Made by a program: the position numbers and the translations under genes. Below the pieces are notes generated by a model. That model made no database searches. It was not told where the DNA came from and was given only the letters and a program-made list of their open reading frames with translations. From Isochrysis galbana (lineage: Eukaryota; Haptophyta; Isochrysidales; Isochrysidaceae), in contig CM030931.1 of NCBI GenBank assembly GCA_018136815.1, positions 7,727,550 to 7,791,549 on the forward strand: DNA of 64,000 nucleotides. Direction: 5' to 3'. How positions within the stretch are numbered: position 1 is the stretch's first letter; every line of letters starts with the position of its first letter. Of this stretch, positions 52,885-63,567 are shown piece by piece.

Positions 52885-53622
52885 TCATTTCACCTCGCGT
52901 GAGTGTTCGTCTGTCCCCTCCTCGTCAAGCTCATCCAAATATCTATTAATTTCTTCTGCAAGCTCCTCGCACTCCTCCGGTGAGAGCGATGCTCCGAGTG
53001 AGACCGCTCCGGAGCGATCGTAGAGTTTGAGCGCAGTTTGCGGGACCCCATTGATATACGCCACAACTTCCGCTCCCGCACCGCGCAAATCATCGGTGGA
53101 TCCATCTTTGGAGCGGATGACGAGGCCTGCCACCTTCTGCTCCACTGACCATCCGTATCGTCCGATGGAAATGCTAACACTCGCTGTGGGATCAACGATA
53201 GCCTGCTTGGCGACAATTGCTCCAGCTGCCCAAAATGGAAGCATAAACAGGACTGGAGGGCCGGCCACCGCGAAAGTTGCAGTGCCAACAATCGAGAACC
53301 ACCCTGTTGCAAAGGCACCAGCCATGAAGTTCTCCATACCAAAGCCGGTAGGAGGGACCTCAATATTGAGCGTGTTGGCGACAGTCTTCGAGACGAGGGC
53401 ACGGCCGATGGGTGAGCCCCTGCGCCGACGCCGTGCGACAGGTGGAGGCCGCTCGAAGAGGATCGCCTCCCTATTGTCAAACTCTGGCTCTCTTGGCACA
53501 CGGCCGCCAAGCCGAGCGTAGACTGGGCTTCTAGCGGGCAGTCTGGCGGGGGTGACGAAGGTCCTCGCGAGTGGTGTAAGTTGAAGTGCGGGCAGCGTGA
53601 GGAGTATCGGCACCGCCGCCAT
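52885..53622 (-). CDS. Predicted plastid membrane protein, family unknown
   Basis: From the ATG at 53622 the frame encodes 245 residues. The N-terminus (MAAVPILLTLPALQLTPLAR, then TFVTPARLPARSPVYARLGG) is rich in Ser/Thr/Arg/Ala without acids, like a plastid transit sequence. A central hydrophobic region (FMAGAFATGWFSIVGTATFA, then PPVLFMLPFWAAGAIVAKQA) forms two transmembrane helices. A beta-rich soluble part (ASVSISIGRYGWSVEQKVAG, then SKDGSTDDLRGAGAEVVAYI) follows, and an acidic C-terminal helix (SPEECEELAEEINRYLDELD). The layout recalls short plastid envelope or thylakoid proteins of algae; no named family is recognised. The gene is intronless as drawn. Confidence 0.6.
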   Translation of the reverse strand: MAAVPILLTLPALQLTPLARTFVTPARLPARSPVYARLGGRVPREPEFDNREAILFERPPPVARRRRRGSPIGRALVSKTVANTLNIEVPPTGFGMENFMAGAFATGWFSIVGTATFAVAGPPVLFMLPFWAAGAIVAKQAIVDPTASVSISIGRYGWSVEQKVAGLVIRSKDGSTDDLRGAGAEVVAYINGVPQTALKLYDRSGAVSLGASLSPEECEELAEEINRYLDELDEEGTDEHSREVK

Positions 53623-53769
53623 CGGAGACGTCTCAGACGGGGGGGGGGGGGGGGGGGAGTTGGAAAGAGAGGAAGACGGAGAGGGAGGGAGGGCGCGCGA
53701 GCGAGCGAGGCGCCACCGCAAGGGGCTTTACAGCCGCCCACTGTGGGTGGAGTGCCTCGTCCAGACATG

Positions 53770-54040
53770 ATAAGAGCAGAGGCTTGAGCTTCATGGACAT
53801 GCCCCATTTCTTCTGGTGGAAATACAATTTGAACCTTCGACATTTCCTCGTGCTGTTTCTGCTTGGCAGCGAGTAGCTTGGCCCGAACCTCCTGCTCGTG
53901 ACGCGAGAGCGTGCATCGTGCAGGGTCCGCGCGATCCAGAATCGTGGCGGGAAGCGCCACGACCAGCGCCGTGCGGGTGCGGGCGAGCAGGCTGGGTATG
54001 TGCATGGCCTCTGCTGCCCAGATAGGCTGCAAGGAAGGCC
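53770..54040 (-). CDS. Possible small exon upstream, uncharacterised
   Basis: A frame with MHIPSLLARTRTALVVALPA, RCTLSRHEQEVRAKLLAAKQ and KVQIVFPPEEMGHVHEAQAS reads like a real exon (signal-like start, charged helix). It runs into a low-complexity region without a clear stop or donor. It could be a separate short gene. Confidence 0.3.
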
Positions 54041-54607
54041 CACAACAGCCGCTGCCTCTGTGCCCTAGGCGTGCGCCGAGCCCCCGGCCACCTTTTGTGC
54101 TGCGGGACCGTGCCTCATTCATCGACAGCTGAGCCCCTCCCCCGCGATGGGTGTGTGTGTGCGGTTGGCGCATGGCTCGTCCGGTGGATGTGGCTAGGAA
54201 TGCTAGCCAACAAGATGTCCTACGACGCTATAAGTTCTAACGCTTACCTCAAGTCTCTTTCGTCTCGCAGCCCAAGATCTTGCGAGCATTGATAAGATGG
54301 ATAGATTCCTCTCTTCACTTTAGATGGAGTACTCTAGGATGTTCTGGCACTAGGATTCACTCCTTTCACTTCTCTCTCTACTCTGCGCGCTTCCCGCCCT
54401 TTCCCCCCTCTTCCCTCCCCGCCCCCCCTCGCTCTCCTCCCCCTACCTTCCCCTCTCCCCAGCTCCTCCCTCCTGCACCCCACCCCGCCCCTAGCTCTCC
54501 CCGCTCCTTCCTCACCTCTCCCCGCCCCAGCTCTCTCTCCCTCTCTCCCTCCTTCCTCTTTCCGCTGCCCTTCTCACTCTGTCACAACCTCCCTCTTCCC
54601 CACTGCA

Positions 54608-57600
54608 ATGGGTACACCCGCCGAGGAGGCCCTCCAAGTCGAGCAGGCATGCGCCACGCTGTGGACGACGCACGAGACGGAGGCGCGGCGGCAGGCCGAC
54701 CAGTGGCTCACAGCGTGGCAGGCAACACCCTCCGCCTGGGCGGTCGCCCTCCACCTCGCCCAGCACGGCTCCTCAGCTGACCTGCGACTCTTCGGCGCCT
54801 CTGTCCTTCACAACAAGCTCAGGCGCGGCGGGCGGCACGAGCTCGGGCGGCGCGAGGCGGTAGGGTTGCGGGCGGAGCTACTGTGCCTGGCCAGCCAGCC
54901 AGAGTGCGCCACGCGCCTTCGCTCCAAGCTCTGCCAGGCAGTGGCCACACTTGTCACGGTAGATGCCGCTGATGAAGTAGAGCGAGGAGGATGGCCTGCG
55001 GCAATGGTTGAGCATGCGAGCGCTGCGCTGCTTCGCGCTGCGTGTAATGCTGGTTTACCGGCGGATGCCTGTCTGGAGCTGCTCGCGCTTGTCGCAGAGG
55101 AGGGCGATGGTATGCAAACCGAAGCCGAGGCGATGCACATGCAGGTGAGACCCGGCTACAGCGAGGCAGGCACCCAGTTCTGGCAAACCAATGGCTCTAT
55201 CACAGTGATGGATGATTTCGGGATACGGCTTGGCCTGGGCCGTCCCACACGCTCTTGGCTCTTCGCACGGATTGGCCTGGGCTGTCCATATCTTTTACCT
55301 CTCTACGCATGTACGCGCCTATTGGTGCAGCAGGTCTGCCTCTTATCGACCCACCTTCCCAATACGCGTAGTCCATTTTGCTCGATATCCTGTCGTACGC
55401 TCTCGATGCTACTCATCCACTGCCACCATCCGCGTTTCCATCGGCCGTGGCGCCGCAGCTGCACGCACCAGCTGCACGCGCTGCTGCTGTCCGTGCACTG
55501 TCTGCTTGGGCCGCTGTTCCATGCATCGAAGGCCTAAGCCTTAGCATGTTAGCAGAGACACCGGCGTTTGAGCCCTTGCTCCGCGCAATCGCCTCAGCTG
55601 GTAGAGGCGGTGAGCCCATTATTGATGGCGCGAGGTCAAGCGGCTTGAGCAGCGTTGGCTCATGTAGTGCTGCCGAGCATGCGAGCGCGCGAGCAAATGG
55701 ACCCACCGATGCCCGAGAGTGCTTGTTGGCATGCGAGTTGCTAGAAGCCTGCGTTGAGGCGGAGCTGCACGATGGGCAGGGTAAGCATCAGTGTCTGCCG
55801 CCAGCCGTATCGCAGCGATTTCTTGAGGCTGTGTTGGCGGGCCTGAGGCCAGTTTTTGTGCAGGCGGAGCGTCGCGCAGCCATTGAGGCGGCGCATGCTC
55901 CTGCCCAGGCACCAACTACTATGGGCGCGAGTCGAGGAGCCAAGGCGCATGAGAGTGAGAATGACGAAGAGGTCGGCAATGATGACGACGACGCGAATGA
56001 GAATGGCCTCGGTGCGGCCCGGCTTGCGTTGTTGCGAGCTTCAGCTACATTCATCCGGGATGGAGCCACTAGTCTCCTGGGTGCGGAAGCCACCTCGGTG
56101 GTCGCCTTTGGAGGCATCCCTCCAGTCGTCACTGACAGAGAACGTCGGCCACCGCCACCGCCTCCTCCTCCCCCCCTGGCAGCAGCAGCAATGCAGAACC
56201 ACGGCAAGGGAAGACCGCCGCCTCCGCCGCCTCCGCCTCTCCCCTCTTCTTCGCCTTTCGCTCAGAGTGACATCCATAATGAAGACGATCCTGTCGCTTC
56301 CTCAGAAGCCATCATCACTGCTTGGCACTTGTCACGTCAACTGATGTCTCAACTCATCCTTTGCGTGAGATCTGGGCCGACCGTCGTTGTCGAGAGCATC
56401 TTGCAGTCAGACCCCTTTGCGCCGCCACTTGCCGCTGCGGCAGCGGCGTGGCCGCCCCATGAGATGCGAGGCTTGGTGCAGCAGCTGGCGGAGGCTCTCT
56501 GTAAGCGGGCAAGGATGCCTGCAAATGATGGCCACCTTGAGGAAAGCGCGTCGTCGTCTAGCAATAAGGCCGTCTCAGGGGAAGAGCAGCTTCCCAGCTC
56601 CGTCCGCATGCGCTTGGCGCTCCGAGAGCACTACCTCGGCGTTGCTCTCAGCGCCCTAGCAGAGCACGACATTAGGGCGTTGCCTATGCACGCGCTCAAT
56701 CTCCTTCGAGCCGCCGTGCGGCCGTTGAGCACTAGTGTAGGAAAGAGTGCATCTCAGCCACCCTCTTGGCAAGAGCTCGAAGTGTCTTTGTGGTCGGTGG
56801 CGGCCACCGCGGACGTGACACTCGCCGCCGCCGCGCAGGAGTCCTTCGAGAGATCTGGCAGCGGCATGGGTGCCATTGAGACGCCGCCTGGATTGGGCGG
56901 AGTAGGTTTCGCTGGACCAATCGATGAGCTCTGCGGCGCTATCCTGGAGTGCGCTGTGAATGACATGTTCACTTGCAACTTGAATGCTGCCACCCAAAAC
57001 CTTTCGACCGGCATGTCGCTTCTGCTGGCAACGCGGTGTAACCTGATTGGCTGCTTCGTCAGCTGGATACATCGGCACGCAACAATTCGTACCGGGCCGC
57101 TCGTCGCGCCCATCATGCGATCAATCTGGCATCCGCATGCCTTCACCACAGGTGCCGCGGTGAGCGCACTCTTGGCGCTTGCGCACCAAGTCCCCGAGCG
57201 CTTGGCCATGGACGAGGAGGCGCTGCGAATGACGCTGGAGTGCACGCACAATCTGCCTGATTTGATCGCTGCGGATAAGCGGCTCTCAATTCTCCACGCT
57301 GCTGCACGAATTGTGGCAAGTTCACCCACCGCCGGTGCCCTCGAGGCCCTCCTCGGGCCGATAGCCACCCAATTTGTGGACAGAGTTGTCGAGCTTGAGA
57401 CAACGTGCAGACCGCTGGCCGAGGCTGGGGCACAGATAGCTACTCCCATCGCAGGGCGGTGTTCACCTACCAATCTGTCCACCACGCCTATCGATGGAGA
57501 GAGGGTGCGAAATCAGCGTGCCGCACTCATCGAAACCTCGGCGCTCCTGTCCGCTGTCATCCGGCCTTTCCGTGCTCGTAGTGCCTCAGCACCGAAGCTT

Positions 57601-59310
57601 CACCCCGCCGTAGCTACTGGCGGCGGGCTTCCACTTGAGTTTCTACACCAGCTGTGGCCGATCTGGCTTCGTGCCTTTCGTCTGGCATCGTTCATGGCCG
57701 AGATTGACGCCGGGAGCAATCTCCGCAGCGTTGGCGGCGGAGCGCACGGAGCTCATCTCGCGAGCTGTGAAGGCGTCTTGGGTGCGAGCGGCTCAGGGGG
57801 CGTCGAAGAGCGAGACAGCAGCGCTTGCACTAGTTGGGGGCTTGGCGGCGAAGCAGACGAGTTAGTGGGTGCAGTGGCATCAATTGCTGCTGCCTGTTCT
57901 TGGAGCTGCACCATCGATGACACTGTTAGCTCCGAGACGGCTCAGCCGCAATTGCTCGAAACCTCCGCCTTCGTGCCGTTCGTGGAGCCGACCGCGATGG
58001 AGGCTGTGGCCACAATGCAACGTGCAGGAGCAGTCTGCGGCGGTCTTGCAGATCCGTACGCCCGTCCCCCTCCCCTTAGCCGCATTTCATCAAAGATGTG
58101 CCTCGCTGCCGTCTCTACGGTCATGTTGAGATTTGGCGTTGCGCCTGCCCAAGTGCAATCACGCGGTGGATGCACCGTCCGAGATGCACTGCTTACTGCC
58201 CGCTCTTATGACCTGTTCAACTGCCGCAGGTCGCGCATGGTGCTGCCGTGCGTGTCGCTTACATCCACTCTTCTCGCAAGCACACCTGGGCCTGCCGCGC
58301 TGCGCATGGCGGCTGCCTTTGGGGCTCTGCTAGATGCCGCCTTCACGGTGGCCGAACCGTGGCTAGATGAAGGTGAGACGTCCGAGCTTGCAGCCGCGGT
58401 ACTGGCTCTCGGAGCGCGCACATGCAAGCTGTGTCCGCCTGCGCTAAGGCACGTACCACATCTGCTACAATTGCTTGAATCGGCCGCGCGGCTCCTGAAC
58501 TCGAGCCGGACTCCTCATAGTGCAACATCGGCGGCAAGGTGCGCTCCAACGCTTTCGAGCGGGAACCCAAGCGCTCGTGGAGAATTCTCGCTCGCGCCTT
58601 GAGTGTACCGCAACCCGTTCTTCTATCCCCAACCCATACGGCACGCCTCAAACTCCCCAACTCCAAACCATTTCCGTCGGATCGTATTGACCCGAACTCT
58701 TCAAGGTACGTCGCTTAATTGCTGTTGGTCTACAAGCAATGTGATCCTCCTTGTGTGCAGTTTTCTCGAGGGGCTAGCGCAGATTGCTGGGAAATCCTCG
58801 TTATCTACAGTACATGACGTGCATTTGGGCGATGAGACGGCTGGCAATGATGCTCATCGGCAGATTCATGAAACGTGCTTGGGCGTGCAAAAACTACTCG
58901 GTGCGCGTGGAGAAAGCCTCATGCGTTCACTCCTGCTCGCGTTGGCACATGCTGCTCCTACCTCTTCTGTGCCACTCATTGCCAACTCGATCTGTCTCAT
59001 GGTGCGCCATGTACCCGTATGGTATGAGGGTGCGACCGCCATGCAGTGGGCAACTGCCGCACTGAACGATCTCATCCCAGCCAATGATGACGGGACGATT
59101 CGTTCCTGCAGCAGTGCTATGCTCGATGCCATATCTCACGCGGTGCAAGCAGCCGGATCGTCAACAGGGGCTCGAGTCGGAAGCACGACAACAATTGGTG
59201 TCGACGCTTTCCAAGTGGATGGCGCTGGCGGTCAAGGGACTCACCCGACATCGGACGCCCTGTGGAAGGCAATCGTTGAGTTCGCTCGGATATGCCGACG
59301 GTTGCAATGA
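54608..59310 (+). CDS. Importin-beta family receptor, importin-13/transportin-3-like
   Basis: Exons 54608-55144, 55372-58538 and 58761-59310, joined by GT-AG introns of 227 and 222 bp, give 1417 residues. The N-terminus has ALQVEQACATLWTTHETEAR, RQADQWLTAWQATPSAWAVA and FGASVLHNKLRRGG, the first HEAT repeats and Ran-binding region of the TNPO3/IPO13 branch (A-x-x-WL, Q-x-S-x-x-AW, the A-x-x-L-x-x-K step). SILLDILSYALDATHPLPPS and LSAWAAVP continue the HEAT array. Later exons show YEGATAMQWATAALNDLIPA. Insertions (EVGNDDDDANENGLGAARLA and two poly-Pro stretches) make it longer than the roughly 930-960 residues of animal members. The class carries cargo through nuclear pores in a RanGTP-dependent way. 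Confidence 0.8.
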
Positions 59311-59711
59311 TCTACGGACATCCAACACCGATAGTAGCTAGAGATGATGGCAACATTCTCTGCTCACTAGGGACGGTCTTCGGTCTCAAGGGTGCGCATG
59401 CACGCGCTGCGAGGAGGCGTGTATTTGAGTGTTCATGTGGCACGCGAAGGTATTTGTAGGAATCAGGCGTCACGTGAAAGGGCGCGTGGCCCCGCCACCG
59501 GTTTTCTGGGTTGGATTGGAGAAATGGTGTGTTTGCGTAATTAAGGGAGCAAGTAAGGGTAAGGATGCTAAGTGGAACTGATAGTAGATAGTAGGGCGTC
59601 TGTGATTTTCTAGTCCCTTGAAATTCCAAATTTCTGAGATTTTTAGCTGATCGCGTCGCCGCCAAGAGAAAAACAAGACTCATTATACTCTGAGAGCCAA
59701 GGAGAGAGAAA
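59311..59711. other. Intergenic
   Basis: Probable 3' flank of the importin gene. No feature is seen. Confidence 0.4.
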
Positions 59712-59895
59712 TGTGAAGATTCTGGGCTGCAACACCTACTACTACTACGTTTCAGGTGCACGCTACCTCTCGCTACCGGCATCGCCCTTACTTCCCTTTC
59801 CTTCTCCTCCTTCCCTTCGTTCCGCGTTTTCTTTGGTTTCCGGGGTCCGGCCCAGGTGCACTAGCATGGGCCTAGTTCAGAGTGTGGGGTGCAGC
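59712..59895 (+). repeat. Dispersed repeat B, copy 3
   Basis: Starts tgaagattctgggctgc, ends ccaggtgcac and tagttcagagtgtgggg; matches 1780-1980 and, reversed, 14770-14930. Confidence 0.55.
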
Positions 59896-60281
59896 TGAAG
59901 CACCTTTTGCGGCGTGTGTGCGCATAGCCGCTTTTGTAGTACAAAATCGTACCTAGAGTGCGTCGAGCGGCCGAAATGGAAATGGTGCAAGCCGCGGCAA
60001 GGGAAGCTAGAATGGGTATGGAGACACACTCCCATACCACTCCTGCCACCCACGGGGAGGTCTGCGAGGCATGGGAGATGGCGCAGCGGCGCCGCCCCGG
60101 CGCGCAGCACATCCGAAGGTGCTTCGCGTCTCAAGAGATATCCTATATCGGCGGTCAATATCGGGGTCAATGTCAATATTGCTAAAGGCTAAAGGCATAT
60201 GGATCAATATCCAATACGTATTTTTAGGGGGCGCCAGTCAATATTTTGGTATAGTCTTAACCGCCTCTCCTGTCCCAATAT

Positions 60282-61355
60282 TTATTTGTCTGCTACTGCC
60301 TCTACTGCCACGCAAAACCTAACCTCAGAGCGGGCAGGAATGTTCGCAACATTGATCGAATTGCTGGGTAAGGGTCCGACACTGCCATTCCTGCAACCTA
60401 TGCAATGCATAACCTGTATGCTCCTGGGATCCTCCAGACATCCACCACAGCTAGGGCAGCACGAGGGGCAGGCCCGAGCTCGGAGAGGCTGAACTGTTGC
60501 GCACTTGCATCGCACACGAACATCAGAATGGGTAGTTGTTGGAGTTCGTGCCACATGCCTGCGGGTACCTGAGGCACAAGAAGCGACAGTCCCTTTGCAA
60601 TATACCGCATTCGGTTGCGGTGTAGATTGCAGCTCGTAGTGCTGCATCTTGCGAGGCGCCTTGAAAGCTCCTCGTTGTCCATTTGCAACCATAAGAGGCG
60701 AGCGCTGGTTCGATCGCAATAGTGGTGTTGCTGGCCGAATGTGGGCCAACTCACGAGCTGCTGAAGGCGAATCTGTAGTTATAAGTGGTGTGGCCAGTTC
60801 GGACGCTGAAACACTTGGCCTCACTAGGTCGGCACCCAAGCACACCCTCAATTGCGCTGGCGCACCGGAAGCCGCATCAGAGCATAGGCCTGCGCCCTTT
60901 GGGCGCGGGCGTTTGAAGCCTCCAGGACCTGCCGGCTTATTGATAGGGCGAATAGGCGGCGGTGCCAGTCCAGAAGCGCCGCATGCCACGGCGGCGCCTG
61001 TCACAGCCGCATGTGCAGTCTCGAATCCCGCCAATTTCTTTCCTCCAGGCAAATCTCGTGAGCCGTCCTCCATCTCAAGTCCATCCATCCATGCGCGGCC
61101 CCGTGCCCTCGCCGCAGCGGACATCTCAATTTTGCCGCCGCCAGCTGACTGGAATAGGAGCGAGGAGGACCCACCACTCGCGATGGGAGCACCGGCTCCC
61201 GTCGCATGCGCAGCCTCGAATCGCGCCAGCTTATGCGGTACGCCACCGGCGTCTGGAGTGATAGCCTCCTTCTCGATCCCCTCCATCCATGCACGCGCGC
61301 GGGCCATTGCGGTATCAGAAACCTCCATTTTCTTCCCACCGGCCGACTGGAACAT
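60282..61355 (-). CDS. BRC-repeat (BRCA2-like) RAD51-binding protein
   Basis: From the ATG at 61355 the frame gives 357 residues. It opens directly with a BRC repeat, MFQSAGGKKMEVSDTAMARA then RAWMEG, and has a second, LFQSAGGGKIEMSAAARARG then RAWMDG, about 50 residues on. Each keeps the FxxA core that docks on RAD51, the following G-K pair and a WMEG/WMDG in place of the LFDE motif. A basic, Pro-rich part (GGFKRPRPKGAG, AFKAPRKMQHYELQ) and a Cys-rich tail (CPSCCPSCGGC) follow. No BRCA2 DNA-binding domain is visible. The C-terminal 100 residues are uncertain because another frame is also open there after a possible donor at 60570. The protein probably controls RAD51 in recombination repair. 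Confidence 0.7.
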   Translation of the reverse strand: MFQSAGGKKMEVSDTAMARARAWMEGIEKEAITPDAGGVPHKLARFEAAHATGAGAPIASGGSSSLLFQSAGGGKIEMSAAARARGRAWMDGLEMEDGSRDLPGGKKLAGFETAHAAVTGAAVACGASGLAPPPIRPINKPAGPGGFKRPRPKGAGLCSDAASGAPAQLRVCLGADLVRPSVSASELATPLITTDSPSAARELAHIRPATPLLRSNQRSPLMVANGQRGAFKAPRKMQHYELQSTPQPNAVYCKGTVASCASGTRRHVARTPTTTHSDVRVRCKCATVQPLRARACPSCCPSCGGCLEDPRSIQVMHCIGCRNGSVGPLPSNSINVANIPARSEVRFCVAVEAVADK

Positions 61356-62213
61356 GCTCAGAGATAAGGTGATGATGTACAAGCAGGAGAAGAAGGGAAG
61401 AAAGTTGGTAGGTTGGTGCTTGTGTGGGCGGATGGGGGCGTAGGGGAGAGAGGGAGGGCGTGCGCAGAGGGCGGCCACCTCCTCTCCCGACCCTCGCTCG
61501 CGCCGCAGAGAGGGAAAGAGGGGGAAGGACGAAGGAAGAGACGGGGGGAAATGGCGCCAAACAGGGCCCGGCTGAGAATGGGAGAGATTCTCTCTTTTTT
61601 TTATCTCAGGGTGGGCAAAAGTTGTTCTTTCGTGGTAGATTAGGTGCTTTGGCGCCCAGCCGGCCAGGATGTCGAGAAGTGTTGATTTCTCAGTCAAATG
61701 AGGGTGGGCCGTGGAAAGATTATCTTTGTGAAGTAGTACTAGTCCTAGTGGTGTAATTCAAATCCACGAATTCAAAGCAGTTCAAGATCGGCCGCAAGGC
61801 CGATTTTGTTTGGCTGTTACCTAACCCCAAAATGGCGTAAAGCGCGTATATTGTATGTTGTATATTCAAGGCCATATGTGGTCATATCTATGTACGCGGC
61901 TACGCGACCCTCGCGGATGCGCACTAAAGTTATAGACTAAAGCTCCTTTGGAGGTTTGGACGTTTGGACAGAGAGAGGCCGCAGGGGGGATGGATGGAGT
62001 ACGAGTAGGAGGCCATAAATCTAATACTCTACTAGTAGAGCTCTACTACTCAAAGATAGATAGGATTGAATGTTCTCGCTACTCGAACTTTACTCCTACG
62101 GGGGACTCGTTCGAGCAGAATGTGTTTTGTGAAGAGGACGAGCGAGCCGCGACGCTTCGATCGGGTAGCGCGGTCCCTCGACTGCGCCACTCCCTACCGC
62201 CACGTCCTTCCAG
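61356..62213. other. Intergenic between divergent BRC and Hikeshi genes
   Basis: Likely shared promoter region. It has a CTC/GAG-rich part near 61440-61560 and ctctactagtagagctctac palindromes near 62025-62055. No other gene. Confidence 0.4.
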
Positions 62214-62741
62214 TGCTTCGTGCCGGGGCAGCCGCCAGTGAACGCCAGTGCGTTCACCCAGGTGGCGCCCAACCGATGGGTCGTCCAGCTCTCCTCAGAG
62301 CAGTCGATCAATGAGTTGGCGTGCTTCATCACTGAGCCGCTCTCCCCCGACACAGCGCTCGGCTGCCACATCGCATGCGCTCCGTTTGAGCAGGCGTCAT
62401 GGCACTACCTAGGCGCTATTTCAAACTCTACCCCATCTGTCGTCTTCAAAACCCGCCTCGTTTGGTCCGCTCGCGACGCCGTCCCCACCTGTGTGCAATT
62501 CGGCATCGAGCTGCAGCCACTCGCTCAGCTTGCCGCCAGACCAGCTGAGAAGGTGTCCGCTGAGGTGTTGGAAGCGGGCCGACGGATCGGTGTCAACCTG
62601 TATGAGTACGTGTCGTCGTTTGCAAACACCGTCGCTGGAGGAGATATACAAGTTCCCGCCAACGTTTTCGAGAGATGGCTCACCAGGTTCAATGATAAGT
62701 GTAAGCATGAGGGCCTTGACTGGCTGTACAAGACCAGTTGA
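62214..62741 (+). CDS. Hikeshi/OPI10 family protein
   Basis: The exon from 62214 encodes about 175 residues. It reads CFVPGQPPVNASAFTQVAPN, then WVVQLSSEQSINELACFITE, HYLGAISNSTPSVVFKTRLV, CVQFGIELQPLAQL, NLYEYVSSFANTVA, then VPANVFERWLTRFNDKCKHE. These match the Hikeshi family: an N-terminal beta domain with the L-G-x-I-x-N-x-x-P-S motif, F-G-I-x-x-E, and the C-terminal SFA and FxxW helix. Hikeshi imports HSP70 into the nucleus during heat stress. The in-frame TAG at 62167 shows that the start lies in a separate exon. The family begins MFG-C-x-V, so only two or three codons are missing; ATGTGTTTT at 62120-62128 followed by a GT and ending at cttccag (62213) is a candidate. Confidence 0.8.
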   Translation, partial: CFVPGQPPVNASAFTQVAPNRWVVQLSSEQSINELACFITEPLSPDTALGCHIACAPFEQASWHYLGAISNSTPSVVFKTRLVWSARDAVPTCVQFGIELQPLAQLAARPAEKVSAEVLEAGRRIGVNLYEYVSSFANTVAGGDIQVPANVFERWLTRFNDKCKHEGLDWLYKTS

Positions 62742-63346
62742 AAGGCTTGCAGATTGTACGGTGAGTGTGACTAGGACGCCTCGGTGCATGTTCAGTGTGT
62801 GTTCGCGTCTCGTCATTGGTACCGCAGACATCCTCCCACATGGTGCCAACCAAGATTGTAGACATGCAGCCTCCCCAGGGATCTTTGCATGCTGCTAGCT
62901 TCGCCATTTATTAGATTTGATTCTTGTGATCATGTTTGAAGTGGGCGCCTACATGAATGGTCATGTTCTTGACCTTGTGAGCGACGTTGGCCCCTGTTGC
63001 CTACGGGTATATTTGGGGGATGCTGACTTGCGGGAGGAGGATGGGGCGCTTCCTTCTCCTTTCCCGGCTTTGAGTTGTGTGTTGTGTGTGCTAGCAAGAA
63101 GGTGCAACCTGAGAGGTCCAATTTTCACACCCGCACCGTCCCATTTTGGTATAAAACTATAGGAGCACCCACACTTTGGAGGGTACACCGGCGACTCGCC
63201 ACCCCTCGTTTCAATTCAGGGACTCCTCCGAGGGGCACTCGGGTAGGGGTAGGGCGGTCAAACAGCGAGACATCAGGCATCAGGGTGTTTTAACTAGTAG
63301 TAACAGTAATATTATGATTATGGGGGGGGGGGGGCAATTTTTTAAC
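62742..63346. other. Intergenic, 3' flank of Hikeshi
   Basis: No additional gene is seen. A poly-G run is at 63322-63333. Confidence 0.4.
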
Positions 63347-63372
63347 AGGTTGCGTTCCGTCGAAAGAGGACC
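63347..63372 (-). repeat. TTCGACGGAACG motif, minus copy
   Basis: Reverse complement of CTCTTTCGACGGAACGC. The preceding sequence on that strand (acgtgaaaacaaaac) resembles 51216-51230. Confidence 0.65.
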
Positions 63373-63567
63373 ACGTGGACGTTTTGTTTTCACGTATCGT
63401 CTATGGAGTATGGTTAGAAACAATATACTTATTATAAGTTATAAGTTAGAAGGCGCGACGCTGAGTGCGATGCAGGCTTCCGCAGATTGGCAGATCGGAG
63501 ATCGGCGATCACTGTGCTGTCATTGTTTCCTTACATAATAGAACTAGATTTCAGTAACATGTGGAGG

